DNA of 64,000 nt, taken from contig NZ_JAGSGB010000004.1 in the NCBI RefSeq assembly GCF_020092905.1, positions 180,569-244,568 on the forward strand. The letters are read 5' to 3'. The stretch is from Pacificimonas aurantium (GTDB lineage Bacteria; Pseudomonadota; Alphaproteobacteria; Sphingomonadales; Sphingomonadaceae). The first letter of the stretch is position 1. The number at the start of each line of letters is the position of its first letter. The notes under the pieces were generated by a model. It searched no databases, was not told where the DNA came from, and saw only the letters and a list, made by a program, of their open reading frames with translations. Made by a program: the position numbers and the translations under genes. This document shows positions 10,592 through 18,485 of this stretch, piece by piece.

Positions 10592-11023
10592 GTGTCGAAG
10601 GACACAGGAAGCCGCCACGGCGGCACGCCGTTGCCGCCGTCGGGCGAGCCGGACCTCGGCGCCCTAGTCGACCGCGTCAAGCGTGACGCGAAGGCATGGG
10701 TCGAGGCGGAAAAGGCCTATGTCAGTGCGGAAATCTCCGGACGGATCGAGATGGCCGCACAGCCGGCGATTTCGTTCGCAGCCGCGGGATTCCTTGGGTT
10801 TCTGGCCAGCATCGCCTTCACGGTCGCGCTGGCTCTCGGCCTGGGCCTCCTCGTCGGCGCACCGCTCGGATTTCTGATCGTCACGCTGCTCTATCTGGGC
10901 GGGGCGTATCTTCTCTACGTCAGAGGCCGGGCGCGCATGAAGCGGATGTTGAGAATGCAGGTTTCCAAGCGCGCCGCCGCCCCCGAGGCGGATTGGGCTC
11001 CGGAACGCGGAGGCGCAGAATGA
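10592..11023 (+). CDS. YqjE-like phage-holin superfamily membrane protein
   Basis: A 143-residue protein with a GTG start five bases after the previous gene. A polar N-terminus and an amphipathic helix (VKRDAKAWVEAEKAYVSAE) precede two long hydrophobic helices, near 60-80 (ISFAAAGFLGFLASIAFTVA) and 83-110, and a basic tail. This is the DUF1469/YqjE pattern (phage holin family). Its stop overlaps the next ATG (ATGA), so the two are coupled. No lysis function is implied; in chromosomal yqj-type operons it is thought to be an envelope protein. Confidence 0.82.
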   Translation: MSKDTGSRHGGTPLPPSGEPDLGALVDRVKRDAKAWVEAEKAYVSAEISGRIEMAAQPAISFAAAGFLGFLASIAFTVALALGLGLLVGAPLGFLIVTLLYLGGAYLLYVRGRARMKRMLRMQVSKRAAAPEADWAPERGGAE

Positions 11024-11319
11024 ACGAGGATATCCCGCCCCAGGTGAAGCGCGCTGCCGCCGCGCGGTACCGCGCGGATGTCGCCCGGCACGACCTGACG
11101 GCGAGTGTGGGCGAGCTCAAGGCCAGGCTGACGCCGCAAGCGCTGGCAAAGCGCACGGCGGATACGGTGACCGACCGGGCAGCGAAGGGCGTTCTGAGCG
11201 CCCGCAAAGCGGCACAAAGCCATCCTGCGGCCACCGGCGCCCTCGCGGGGCTGACAGGACTTTTTCTGATGTGGCGCGTTGGCAATAAAGTTAGGAAAGG
11301 AGACTCCCATGACGGGTGA
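11020..11319 (+). CDS. DUF3618 family small membrane protein
   Basis: A 99-residue protein starting at the ATG that overlaps the preceding stop. It begins with a charged helix ending in RADVARHDLTASVGELKARL, the DUF3618 hallmark in which a helix containing DLTASVGELKARLTP leads to a hydrophobic segment (ATGALAGLTGLFLMW), then a short basic tail. It is coupled on both sides: the next gene's start lies inside its last codons. Function unknown; probably part of the same envelope module as its neighbours. Confidence 0.8.
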   Translation: MNEDIPPQVKRAAAARYRADVARHDLTASVGELKARLTPQALAKRTADTVTDRAAKGVLSARKAAQSHPAATGALAGLTGLFLMWRVGNKVRKGDSHDG

Positions 11320-11998
11320 ATATAAGCAGCCGGCGGCCACGACGCCGCCCGAAGACAGCTCGACCTCCGACAAGGCCCGCAAGCAGGCCGAAAAGGCCAA
11401 GGGCAAAGCCCGCGAAGTGAAGGGTAAGGCCGAAGATGCCGCCGCCAAGGCGCGGGGCAAGGCCGAGGACACCGCGACGAAGGCGCGCGGCAAGGCGAAC
11501 GAGGCCGCTATCTCCGTGAAGGACAGCGCGAAGTCGGCGCGCGACTACACGTCGGAACGCTACCAGGAAGCGCGCGACTACACCGCCGAGCGCTATCGGA
11601 CCGCGCGCGACTATTCCCGCGAACGGGCAAACGAAGCGCGCGAGTATGGCGAACGGCGCCTCAGCGATGCGCAGGCAGGCTACGAAAAGGCACGTACCCG
11701 CGCGTCCGAAGGCCTCGAAAGCTACCCGCTTGCGGCGGCAGGTCTCGGCCTGCTGGCCGGCATGGCGATCGGCCTGCTTCTCCCGCGCACGCGTCAGGAG
11801 AGCCGCGTTCTCGGATCATACCGCGACGGGCTTTACGACCAGGCCGTGGAAGCGGCGCGTGCGGCCCGCGCAGCCGGCGAAGAAGAGTTTCGAGGCATCG
11901 CGTCCGAGGCCAAGGAACACGCGCGTGAACTCGGTGACCGCGCCGCAAGCGCGGCAAAGACATCGGCCGATGCCGCACTGAAAAAGGCGCAGGCTTAG
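11309..11998 (+). CDS. Helical-repeat (LEA/apolipoprotein-like) membrane protein
   Basis: A 229-residue protein. The start at 11309 is preceded by GGAAAGGAGA; a longer frame exists without a site. The N-terminal half is Lys/Ala-rich heptad-like sequence (KARGKAEDTATKARGKANEA) followed by four near-identical 11-residue units of the type ARDYTAERYRT (about residues 78-120). One hydrophobic hairpin follows (YPLAAAGLGLLAGMAIGLLL, about 145-165), then an amphipathic Ala-rich tail. The 11-mer periodicity resembles LEA or apolipoprotein helices that lie on membranes. The gene overlaps the DUF3618 gene by 11 bases. Likely envelope or desiccation-related; inferred. Confidence 0.75.
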   Translation: MTGEYKQPAATTPPEDSSTSDKARKQAEKAKGKAREVKGKAEDAAAKARGKAEDTATKARGKANEAAISVKDSAKSARDYTSERYQEARDYTAERYRTARDYSRERANEAREYGERRLSDAQAGYEKARTRASEGLESYPLAAAGLGLLAGMAIGLLLPRTRQESRVLGSYRDGLYDQAVEAARAARAAGEEEFRGIASEAKEHARELGDRAASAAKTSADAALKKAQA

Positions 11999-12115
11999 CC
12001 TTACACTCACCCGCCCCCGCAAATCGGCCGAGTCTACAGTGCATAATTCACAGTGGATTCAGCCAGACGGCCCGATAAGGCCGGGCTAAACAAGGCCGAT
12101 TTTGCGGGAGGGTGT

Positions 12116-12493
12116 ATGAAGCTGTGGCTGTGTGTAGCGGCACTGGGAATGCTGGGCGCGGGCTCGAGTCCCTCGTTCGCGCAGGATGATCCTGCGAAGC
12201 TGTTCGCGAAACAGTGCGGCATCTGTCACGGCGATCCCAATATCGCGGACAGCAAATCGCGTTTGGGGCCCGACCTTCACGGCCTGTCGGGCCGCACCGC
12301 AGGTACATCCGATTTCGCGCGCTATTCCCCCGCGATGAAGCGGTCCGACATCGTCTGGTCCAACAAGACCCTCGACATGTTTCTAGCTGCGCCGCGAACC
12401 ACCGTGCGCGGAACCATCATGGCCTATCCGGGATTGAAGGATGACAGCGCGCGAAAGCGGCTCGTCCGCTATATTCTCAGCGCTTCCGAGTAA
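12116..12493 (+). CDS. Periplasmic monohaem cytochrome c
   Basis: A 125-residue class I c-type cytochrome. The start at 12116 follows a GGGAGG site and gives a clean signal peptide (about 1-22, ending PSFA). The haem attachment motif is CGICH at about residues 34-38, followed by GPDLHGLSGR and the distal Met in GTIMAYPGL near residue 100. These features match cytochrome c550/c2-type electron carriers. It stands alone upstream of an mlaC-like gene, so its redox partners are not identified here. Confidence 0.92.
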   Translation: MKLWLCVAALGMLGAGSSPSFAQDDPAKLFAKQCGICHGDPNIADSKSRLGPDLHGLSGRTAGTSDFARYSPAMKRSDIVWSNKTLDMFLAAPRTTVRGTIMAYPGLKDDSARKRLVRYILSASE

Positions 12494-12514
12494 TTCAGTA
12501 GAGGCTTATTTACC

Positions 12515-13135
12515 ATGACCAAGCGTCTTGCCGCCCTTCTTCTTGCCAGCGTCGCCGCTCCGGCGGCCTTTCTGGCTCCGACCGCCGTCAGCGCCCAGGC
12601 CGCCAGCGAGGCGGACGCGCAGCGCGCCGGCCAGTTCATCGACTCGCTCGCCAATGAGGCGTTCGGCGTCATCCGCAGCGGCAGTGCGAACAGCGCCGCC
12701 ACGAAGACCGAACTTCGGAAGCTCCTCGCGGAGAATTTCGACGTCAACTATATCGGCCAGTATCTGATCCGCCGCCATCAGCGGGACATCGATCAGTCGC
12801 AGATGCGCGCCTATATGGAGGTCTTCCCCGCCTGGGTTGTCGAAACGTACACGAACAATCTGTTCGCCTTCAAGGATGCTGAACTGAACGTCATTCGCGC
12901 TGTCCCGAGTGGCTCGCGCGGACAGGTTGAAGTTTATACGCGCGTGACCTCGCCTGGCCAGGCACCGATCGACGCAGTGTGGCTCGTGTCGCCCGACGGC
13001 AATAGCTACAAGATCCGCAACCTGACGGTCTCCGGTGTGAACATGGCCATCACGCAGGAACAGGATTTCAACGCCTATATCAGCAAGAACGGCTTCGATG
13101 CGCTGGTAGACCTGATGAAACGACGGGTATCCTGA
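12515..13135 (+). CDS. MlaC/Ttg2D-like phospholipid-binding periplasmic protein
   Basis: A 206-residue exported protein (signal peptide to about VSAQA, residue 29). The body shows the MlaC pattern: a helical start (AGQFIDSLANEAFGVIRS), FDVNYIGQYLI where most members have a FDxxxIAR motif, FPAWVVETYTNNL, and strands ending in IRNLTVSGVNMAITQ. MlaC shuttles phospholipids between an outer-membrane complex and an MlaFEDB ABC transporter. No other mla genes are nearby, so this is an orphan copy, which is common in alphaproteobacteria. Confidence 0.88.
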   Translation: MTKRLAALLLASVAAPAAFLAPTAVSAQAASEADAQRAGQFIDSLANEAFGVIRSGSANSAATKTELRKLLAENFDVNYIGQYLIRRHQRDIDQSQMRAYMEVFPAWVVETYTNNLFAFKDAELNVIRAVPSGSRGQVEVYTRVTSPGQAPIDAVWLVSPDGNSYKIRNLTVSGVNMAITQEQDFNAYISKNGFDALVDLMKRRVS

Positions 13136-13174
13136 TCTTCCAAATTGTTGCAGCGCAAGTCGATTGCGCGAACC

Positions 13175-13200
13175 GGGCGGCGCGGGTATAGGCGCCGCCC
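13175..13200 (+). promoter_or_regulatory. GC hairpin abutting the DUF4170 start codon
   Basis: A perfect 9-base-pair stem (GGGCGGCGC at 13175-13183 with GCGCCGCCC at 13192-13200) and an 8-base loop end exactly one base before the ATG at 13201. No purine-rich ribosome binding site is visible at the usual distance unless it is the GGG in the loop. A stem here would occlude initiation, so a translational control element is possible. The functional reading is inference. Confidence 0.45.
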
Positions 13201-13461
13201 ATGAAGCGCCATACCCAGGACCAGCTCCCCAATCCGAAGCTGCACCTTGTCTTCGGCGGCAGGGTAAAAGACCCTCGCGGCCTTGAATTCGAGGATTTCA
13301 GCGATCTCGATATCGTCGGGATTTTTCCAAATTACGCCGCCGCCGAGAAGGCATGGCGTGCCAATGCCCAGCGCACGGTGGACGATGCCGAGATGAAGTA
13401 TCTCGTCGTCCACCTTCACGAGCTGCTTGAACCGGAAGACGGGGACCGCCCCGCCGCCTGA
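13201..13461 (+). CDS. DUF4170 family protein
   Basis: An 86-residue cytosolic protein (PKLHLVFGGRVKDPRGLEFE, then VGIFPNYAAAEKAWRANAQRTVDDAEMKYL and VVHLHELLEP) matching the small alphaproteobacterial DUF4170 family. The arrangement of strands and a central helix with AEKAWRANAQ is typical. Function unknown. No signal peptide or membrane helix. It is read through the hairpin that ends at its start codon and is followed by a bidirectional terminator. Confidence 0.85.
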   Translation: MKRHTQDQLPNPKLHLVFGGRVKDPRGLEFEDFSDLDIVGIFPNYAAAEKAWRANAQRTVDDAEMKYLVVHLHELLEPEDGDRPAA

Positions 13462-13536
13462 ACTCAACGCGCGGCGCGGATATCCAGTTCGCGAGCGAGA
13501 CAGGAAGTGCCGCGCCGGGTCCGGACAGCGGTCACG

Positions 13537-13572
13537 AAAAAAGGCCCCCGCGCTATGCTCGGGGGCCTTTTT
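13537..13572. terminator. Bidirectional intrinsic terminator
   Basis: An 8-base-pair stem GGCCCCCG/CGGGGGCC with a nine-base loop is preceded by six A residues (13537-13542) and followed by TTTTTC. The A and T flanks make it work in both directions. It separates the rightward DUF4170 gene from the leftward carboxypeptidase gene, whose stop lies 74 bases further on. Confidence 0.9.
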
Positions 13573-13645
13573 CTTGTCTGGTCTCTTGTCGTCCGGGCCA
13601 GTTCTCGAGCGTCAACTCAGGACCCCCGGACCTGCCCGCTCCGCG

Positions 13646-14734
13646 TCAGCGCAGCCAGGAAAAGCTCTGGAAGGACGAGCCAGCGGGCGCGAAGGGCGAC
13701 AGGGCAGCTGGCAGGTCGAGGCTGCTCGTGGGGTCGAACTTCAGCTCTTCGTCTTCGGAGAAGGGTTCGCCCGGGGCGGAACCCTGCGCGGTTGCCGGAC
13801 CGTTCCACAGCTCGAACACGGGCTCGGGCTCGTTCATCAGGCTCGCGACGGTGGTGCGGGTGCCCGACCGGCGATCCCTCAGCACTTCGAACCCGGCCTC
13901 CGTCAGCGACGCGACATTGTCGTTACGGGCCCGGCTGGACGGCGCGCCGAGCACGATCGTGATCAGGCGTGTGCCGTCACGCTGGGCCGAGGCGGCGAGA
14001 GTGAAGCCGGACGCGTTGGTGTAGCCGGTCTTGATCCCGTCGAGCCCGACGACCTTACCCAGAAGGCGGTTGTGGTTCGGAAAATACTTGCCGCCCATAT
14101 TGTAGGAGCGCTGCGAGAAGAACGCGTAATAATGCGGGAAGTCACGCATCAGCGCAGCCGACATCGTCGCAAGGTCGCGCGCCGTCGTGGAGTGGGCCGC
14201 ATTGGGCAGGCCGCTCGCATTGTAGAATGCCGTTGCGTTCATGCCGAGTTCGCGGGCCTTCTCCGTCATGCGCTGGGCGAAGGCCGTCTCGCTTCCGGCC
14301 ACACGCTCGGCAAGAGCGACGGCAACGTCGTTCGCCGACTTGGTCGTCAGCAGGCGAACCGCCTGTTCGACCGTGATCCAGCCACCCTTGCCGATACCGA
14401 GCTTGGACGGCGGCTGAGAGGCCGCATGGGCCGAGAAGTAGACGCGGTCGTCGAAACTGAGGCGGCCGGCGTCGATTTCCTCGAACGCCAGCATCAGCGT
14501 CATCACCTTCGTGATCGACGCCGGATGCCGCGCGGCGTCGGCGTTGCGGGCATAGAGAACTTCCTGCGTGTCCGCATCGACGACGATCGCCGCATATTTC
14601 TGATTGTCGAGAAGGCTGCTCGCCTGGACTGACTGGACAGAAAACAGTGCCACGAACATGGCCGCCAGGGCCATCAGGAACCTGCTGGGCTCCATGATCG
14701 TTCTGTGAGTTGTACGTTCTGCCTGTCTATCCAT
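13646..14734 (-). CDS. D-alanyl-D-alanine carboxypeptidase (PBP5/6 family, S11)
   Basis: Low-molecular-weight penicillin-binding protein that trims the terminal D-Ala of peptidoglycan stem peptides. I start at 14734 because a strong GGAGGG lies six bases before it, giving 362 residues. A basic N-terminus and hydrophobic signal (about 17-38) lead to the catalytic SITK (S73-K76), then SAN in LLTTKSANDVAVAL, and KTG in GLDGIKTGYTNASG. After the catalytic domain the C-terminus is Pro/Ser-rich and lacks an obvious amphipathic membrane anchor. A longer frame begins nine codons upstream. Confidence 0.93.
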   Translation of the reverse strand: MDRQAERTTHRTIMEPSRFLMALAAMFVALFSVQSVQASSLLDNQKYAAIVVDADTQEVLYARNADAARHPASITKVMTLMLAFEEIDAGRLSFDDRVYFSAHAASQPPSKLGIGKGGWITVEQAVRLLTTKSANDVAVALAERVAGSETAFAQRMTEKARELGMNATAFYNASGLPNAAHSTTARDLATMSAALMRDFPHYYAFFSQRSYNMGGKYFPNHNRLLGKVVGLDGIKTGYTNASGFTLAASAQRDGTRLITIVLGAPSSRARNDNVASLTEAGFEVLRDRRSGTRTTVASLMNEPEPVFELWNGPATAQGSAPGEPFSEDEELKFDPTSSLDLPAALSPFAPAGSSFQSFSWLR

Positions 14735-14903
14735 AGAATTCCCTCCGCTCTGGATACTCAATGTATGACGGAATTCTGCGGAAGGAAGGGCTTTTTGCGT
14801 CGCAGCGAGACGAGACGAGTCACAGTTGAGACGAACGGGGGCCGAGGCCGGAAACCCGCGGCACTCCCTGGGTAAAACTCCCTAAGAAGCTGAACATAAG
14901 ATG

Positions 14904-14935
14904 AAAGAAGGCGGACGCGCCGACGCGCCCCCGCC
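14904..14935 (-). terminator. Probable terminator of the fatty-acid oxidation operon
   Basis: On the minus strand a GC-rich hairpin closed by GGCGG/CCGCC (14931-14935 and 14910-14914) is followed by TTCTTTC. The T-run is interrupted, so strength is uncertain. It lies just downstream of the FadJ-like stop codon. Confidence 0.45.
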
Positions 14936-14961
14936 CTCCCTCAACTCGTTTCTGAGCGTCG

Positions 14962-17148
14962 TCAGGCGGCCTGTTGCGCCTCCGGACGACTGTAGAAGCT
15001 CTCGCCCTTTTCGGCCATGTCGCGCAGCAGCTTGGGCGGCGAGAAGCGCTCGCCATGTTCCTGCGCCAGACGGTCGAGGACGCGCACGACATGGTCGATG
15101 CCGAGCGTATCCATGTGGCTGAACGGACCGCCCGTATAGGGCATGAACCCCCAGCCGAAGATCGCGCCCAGGTCGCCGTCCTGGGGCGTTTCCAGAACCC
15201 CTTCCTCATAGCAGCGCGCGCATTCGACGAGCTGACGATATTTCAGCCGTTCCTGCACCGCCTCGACCTGCGGCTGCTCCGGGCGGTCATGGGCGCCGAA
15301 CGCCTCTTCCAGCCCCGGCCAGAGCTGCTTGCCGGCGTCGCCATAGTCGTAATAGCCCTTGCCGCCCTTGCGGCCGACACGGCCCTCCGCCATCATTTTC
15401 TCGACGACGGTATCGGACGGACCCTCCTTATAGGCGTCGCCCATGTCCTTCTTGGTCTGCTGCATCACCTTGTAGCCAAGCTCGATGGAGACCTCGTCGG
15501 AGACGGCGAGCGGACCGACCGGCATACCCATATGCTTGCCGCCATTCTCGATCAGCGCGGGCGTGATGCCCTCGCCCAGCATGGCGGTACCTTCCTGCAC
15601 ATAAGTGCCGAAGCAGCGCGAGGTATAGAAGCCGCGGCTGTCGTTCACGACGATCGGCGTCTTCTTGATCTGCTGAACATAGTCGAGCGCCTTTGCGATG
15701 GCCTCGGGGCCCGTCTTCTCGCCGACGATGATCTCGACCAGCGGCATCTTCTCGACCGGCGAGAAGAAATGCACGCCGATGAACTTCTCTGGCTTCGACC
15801 AGGCCTTTGCGAGGCCCGTGATCGGCAGAGTCGAGGTATTCGAGCCGAAAATGGTGTCAGCACCGACGACGGCCTCGGTCTTCTTCGTCACCTCGGCCTT
15901 GATGTCGCGGTCCTCGAAAACCGCCTCGATGATGAAATCGCACCCCTCGAGGTCGGCATAGTCGGTCGTCGGCGTGATGCGGTCGAGGATCGGCCGCAGC
16001 TTCTCCTTGTCCATGCGCTTGCCGAGCTTCTGCTCGGTATAGGCCTTGCCCTTCTCGGCGGATTCCTGCGACGTATCGAGTAGCACCACCTCGATGCCCG
16101 CGCGCGCCGAGACGAGCGCAATCCCCGCACCCATCATGCCCGCGCCCAGCATGCCGATCTTCTTCGTCGGCATGGGCTCGATGCCCTCGGGCCGGCGCGC
16201 ACCCTTTTCCGCCGCCTGCTTGGAGACGAACAGCGAGCGGATCATGTTGCCCGCCTGCGGGTCAGCGACCAGCTTTGCGAAATATTTGCTTTCGATGCGG
16301 ATCGCCGTGTCCATGGGAACCTGCGCGCCCTCGTAGACGGCAGAGAGGATGGCATGCGGCCCGTTGATGTTCCCGTGCGTCTTCGAGATCGCCATGGCGG
16401 TCCCGCCGACGAATGTCTGGCCGAAGCCGGGGTTGAGCGGTGTCGCCGGCCCGCCCGGGAACTTGAACTTCTTCTGGTCCCAGGGCTGCACGCCGCCATT
16501 CGGGTTCGCCTTCACCCAGGCTTTGGCACGGTCGACGATCTCGTCGGCGGGGGCCAGTTCCTGGATGACGCCAAAGCCGAGCGCTTCCTGCGGTTTCATA
16601 TTGTTGCCCTGCACCAGGTACATCAGCGCCGGCTGCACGCCCATCAGGCGCGGCAGGCGCTGCGTACCGCCCGCGCCCGGCATCAATCCGACCATCACCT
16701 CGGGAAGGCCGAGGCCGATCTTCGGATTGTCGGCGCAGACGCGGTAGTGACAGGCCAGGACGACTTCCAGGCCGCCGCCGAGCGCCAGGCCGTTCACCGC
16801 GGCCGCAACCGGCTTGCCGCACGTCTCGAGGTCGCGGAGCATTTTGTTCAGCGCGAAAACGCCGTCGAACAGGACGCCCATCTTCGACTTGCCGCTATCC
16901 TTCGCGGCGCCGTCCGCATCGCCGAAGTTCATTCCCTTCAGGTCGGCGCCGGCCATGAAGCCGGATGCCTTGCCCGAGGTGATGACCGCGCCCTTGATCT
17001 GGTCGTCGGTGGAAATCTTCTCGATCAGCGCAGTCATGTCGCGCTGCAGTTCGGCATTGATCACGTTCATCGACTGGTTGGGCAGGTCGATGGTCAGCAT
17101 GGCGATGCCGTCGCCGTCGAGGTCGTATTTGATCGTATCGGTATTCAT
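14962..17148 (-). CDS. Bifunctional enoyl-CoA hydratase / 3-hydroxyacyl-CoA dehydrogenase
   Basis: FadJ/FadB-type multifunctional beta-oxidation protein, 728 residues. The N-terminal crotonase domain has the oxyanion-hole region GLALGGGLEVVLA with E128 and LPEVMVGLMPGAGG with E150, the two catalytic glutamates of hydratases. The C-terminal half starts with the NAD fold GMLGAGMMGAGIAL, followed by HFFSPVEKMPLVEII containing the dehydrogenase His, and the C-terminal helical domains (GFYTSRCFGTYV, WGFMPYTGGPFSHMD). It follows the thiolase gene at 54 bases on the same strand, so hydration, oxidation and thiolysis are encoded together. fadB and fadJ cannot be told apart here. Confidence 0.95.
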   Translation of the reverse strand: MNTDTIKYDLDGDGIAMLTIDLPNQSMNVINAELQRDMTALIEKISTDDQIKGAVITSGKASGFMAGADLKGMNFGDADGAAKDSGKSKMGVLFDGVFALNKMLRDLETCGKPVAAAVNGLALGGGLEVVLACHYRVCADNPKIGLGLPEVMVGLMPGAGGTQRLPRLMGVQPALMYLVQGNNMKPQEALGFGVIQELAPADEIVDRAKAWVKANPNGGVQPWDQKKFKFPGGPATPLNPGFGQTFVGGTAMAISKTHGNINGPHAILSAVYEGAQVPMDTAIRIESKYFAKLVADPQAGNMIRSLFVSKQAAEKGARRPEGIEPMPTKKIGMLGAGMMGAGIALVSARAGIEVVLLDTSQESAEKGKAYTEQKLGKRMDKEKLRPILDRITPTTDYADLEGCDFIIEAVFEDRDIKAEVTKKTEAVVGADTIFGSNTSTLPITGLAKAWSKPEKFIGVHFFSPVEKMPLVEIIVGEKTGPEAIAKALDYVQQIKKTPIVVNDSRGFYTSRCFGTYVQEGTAMLGEGITPALIENGGKHMGMPVGPLAVSDEVSIELGYKVMQQTKKDMGDAYKEGPSDTVVEKMMAEGRVGRKGGKGYYDYGDAGKQLWPGLEEAFGAHDRPEQPQVEAVQERLKYRQLVECARCYEEGVLETPQDGDLGAIFGWGFMPYTGGPFSHMDTLGIDHVVRVLDRLAQEHGERFSPPKLLRDMAEKGESFYSRPEAQQAA

Positions 17149-17202
17149 CGGTGAGCTCTCCGCTCTGGAATTTCTGTTTGGCTCGGGTGGCGGGCGGCGG
17201 AC

Positions 17203-18414
17203 CTAGATCCGCTCGATGATCGTCGCCGTGCCCATGCCCGCACCGACGCACAGGTTCGCAAGCGCGGTGCCCTTGCCGGTCCGCTCCAGCTCGTCGAGCA
17301 CCGTGCCGAGGATCATCGCACCGGTTGCTCCCAGCGGATGACCCATGGCGATCGCGCCGCCATTCACGTTCAGCTTGTCATGATCGATGTTCAGCGCCTG
17401 CATGTAACGCAGCACGACCGAGGCAAAGGCCTCGTTCAGCTCGTAGATGTCGATGTCGTTCACATCCATGCCGGCACGATCCAGCACCTTGCGGGTGACG
17501 AATTCCGGGCCCGTCAGCATGATCGTCGGCTCCGACCCGATGGAGGCCATGGCGCGGATCTTCGCGCGCGGTTTCAGGCCGTATTTCTCGCCGATCTCCT
17601 TGTTGCCGATCAGGATCGCGGACGCGCCGTCGACGATGCCGGAGGAGTTGCCGCCATGGTGCACATGGTTGATCTTCTCGATCTCCGGATATTTCTGCAG
17701 CACGACCGAATCGTAGCCCGGCATCTGCGTGCCGATCCCCTCGAAGCTGGGGTTGAGGCTGCCGAGGCCCTGCATGTCGGTGTCGGGACGCATATGCTCG
17801 TCCTTCGCCAGGACGACTTCGCCGATCACGTCCTTCACCGGCACGACCGACTTGTCGAACCGGCCCTCCTGCCAGGCGCGTGCGGCACGCTTCTGCGATT
17901 CCACGGCATAGGCGTCGGCATCGTCGCGGCTGAACCCGTATTTCGTGGCGATCAGGTCGGCGCCGATACCCTGCGGCGCGAAATAGCTGTGAAAGTTGAC
18001 CGCCGGGTCCATCGCCCAGGCACCGCCGTCGGAGCCCATGGGTACACGGCTCATGCTTTCGACCCCGCCGCCGATGGCGAACTCGGCCTCACCCGAAATG
18101 ACCTTCGCGGCGGCCATGTTCGTCGCCTCGAGACCGGAGGCGCAGAAGCGGTTGATCTGCACCCCGGCCGTCGTCTGGGCATAGTCGGCATTCAGGACGG
18201 CGATGCGGGCAATGTCGCCCCCCTGCTCGCCAACGGGAGATACGCAGCCGAGCACGACATCGTCGACGTCGCCGGTGTCGATCTCGGTCCGGTCGCGCAC
18301 GGCCTGAAGCACCTGCGTCGCCAGCTGGATCGGGGTGATTTCATGCAGGGCGCCGCTCGGCTTGCCCTTGCCGCGCGGTGTGCGCACCGCGTCGTAGATA
18401 TAGGCTTCGGTCAT
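17203..18414 (-). CDS. Acetyl-CoA C-acyltransferase (thiolase)
   Basis: A 403-residue thiolase that cleaves 3-ketoacyl-CoA with CoA. C91 in [12 protein letters not shown] is the acyl-accepting cysteine. The second set of catalytic residues lies in [16 protein letters not shown] (His) and [13 protein letters not shown] (Cys). The N-terminal [10 protein letters not shown] and length match FadA-type degradative thiolases. It is placed between the acyl-CoA dehydrogenase and FadJ-like genes and most likely forms the beta-oxidation complex with the latter. Confidence 0.95.
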   Translation of the reverse strand: MTEAYIYDAVRTPRGKGKPSGALHEITPIQLATQVLQAVRDRTEIDTGDVDDVVLGCVSPVGEQGGDIARIAVLNADYAQTTAGVQINRFCASGLEATNMAAAKVISGEAEFAIGGGVESMSRVPMGSDGGAWAMDPAVNFHSYFAPQGIGADLIATKYGFSRDDADAYAVESQKRAARAWQEGRFDKSVVPVKDVIGEVVLAKDEHMRPDTDMQGLGSLNPSFEGIGTQMPGYDSVVLQKYPEIEKINHVHHGGNSSGIVDGASAILIGNKEIGEKYGLKPRAKIRAMASIGSEPTIMLTGPEFVTRKVLDRAGMDVNDIDIYELNEAFASVVLRYMQALNIDHDKLNVNGGAIAMGHPLGATGAMILGTVLDELERTGKGTALANLCVGAGMGTATIIERI

Positions 18415-18485
18415 ATTCGGGTCTCCCAGTTCTTGGTTCAGGCGCCCTCTGTCGGGGCGTATTCGTTTAGCTTCGGGCTATTCGC

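Noticed and set aside
11500..11660. Possible CRISPR-like or tandem DNA repeat
   Set aside because: The periodicity is in-frame coding repeat (11-residue units of the helical protein), with no constant spacer structure. No CRISPR array was seen in the window.
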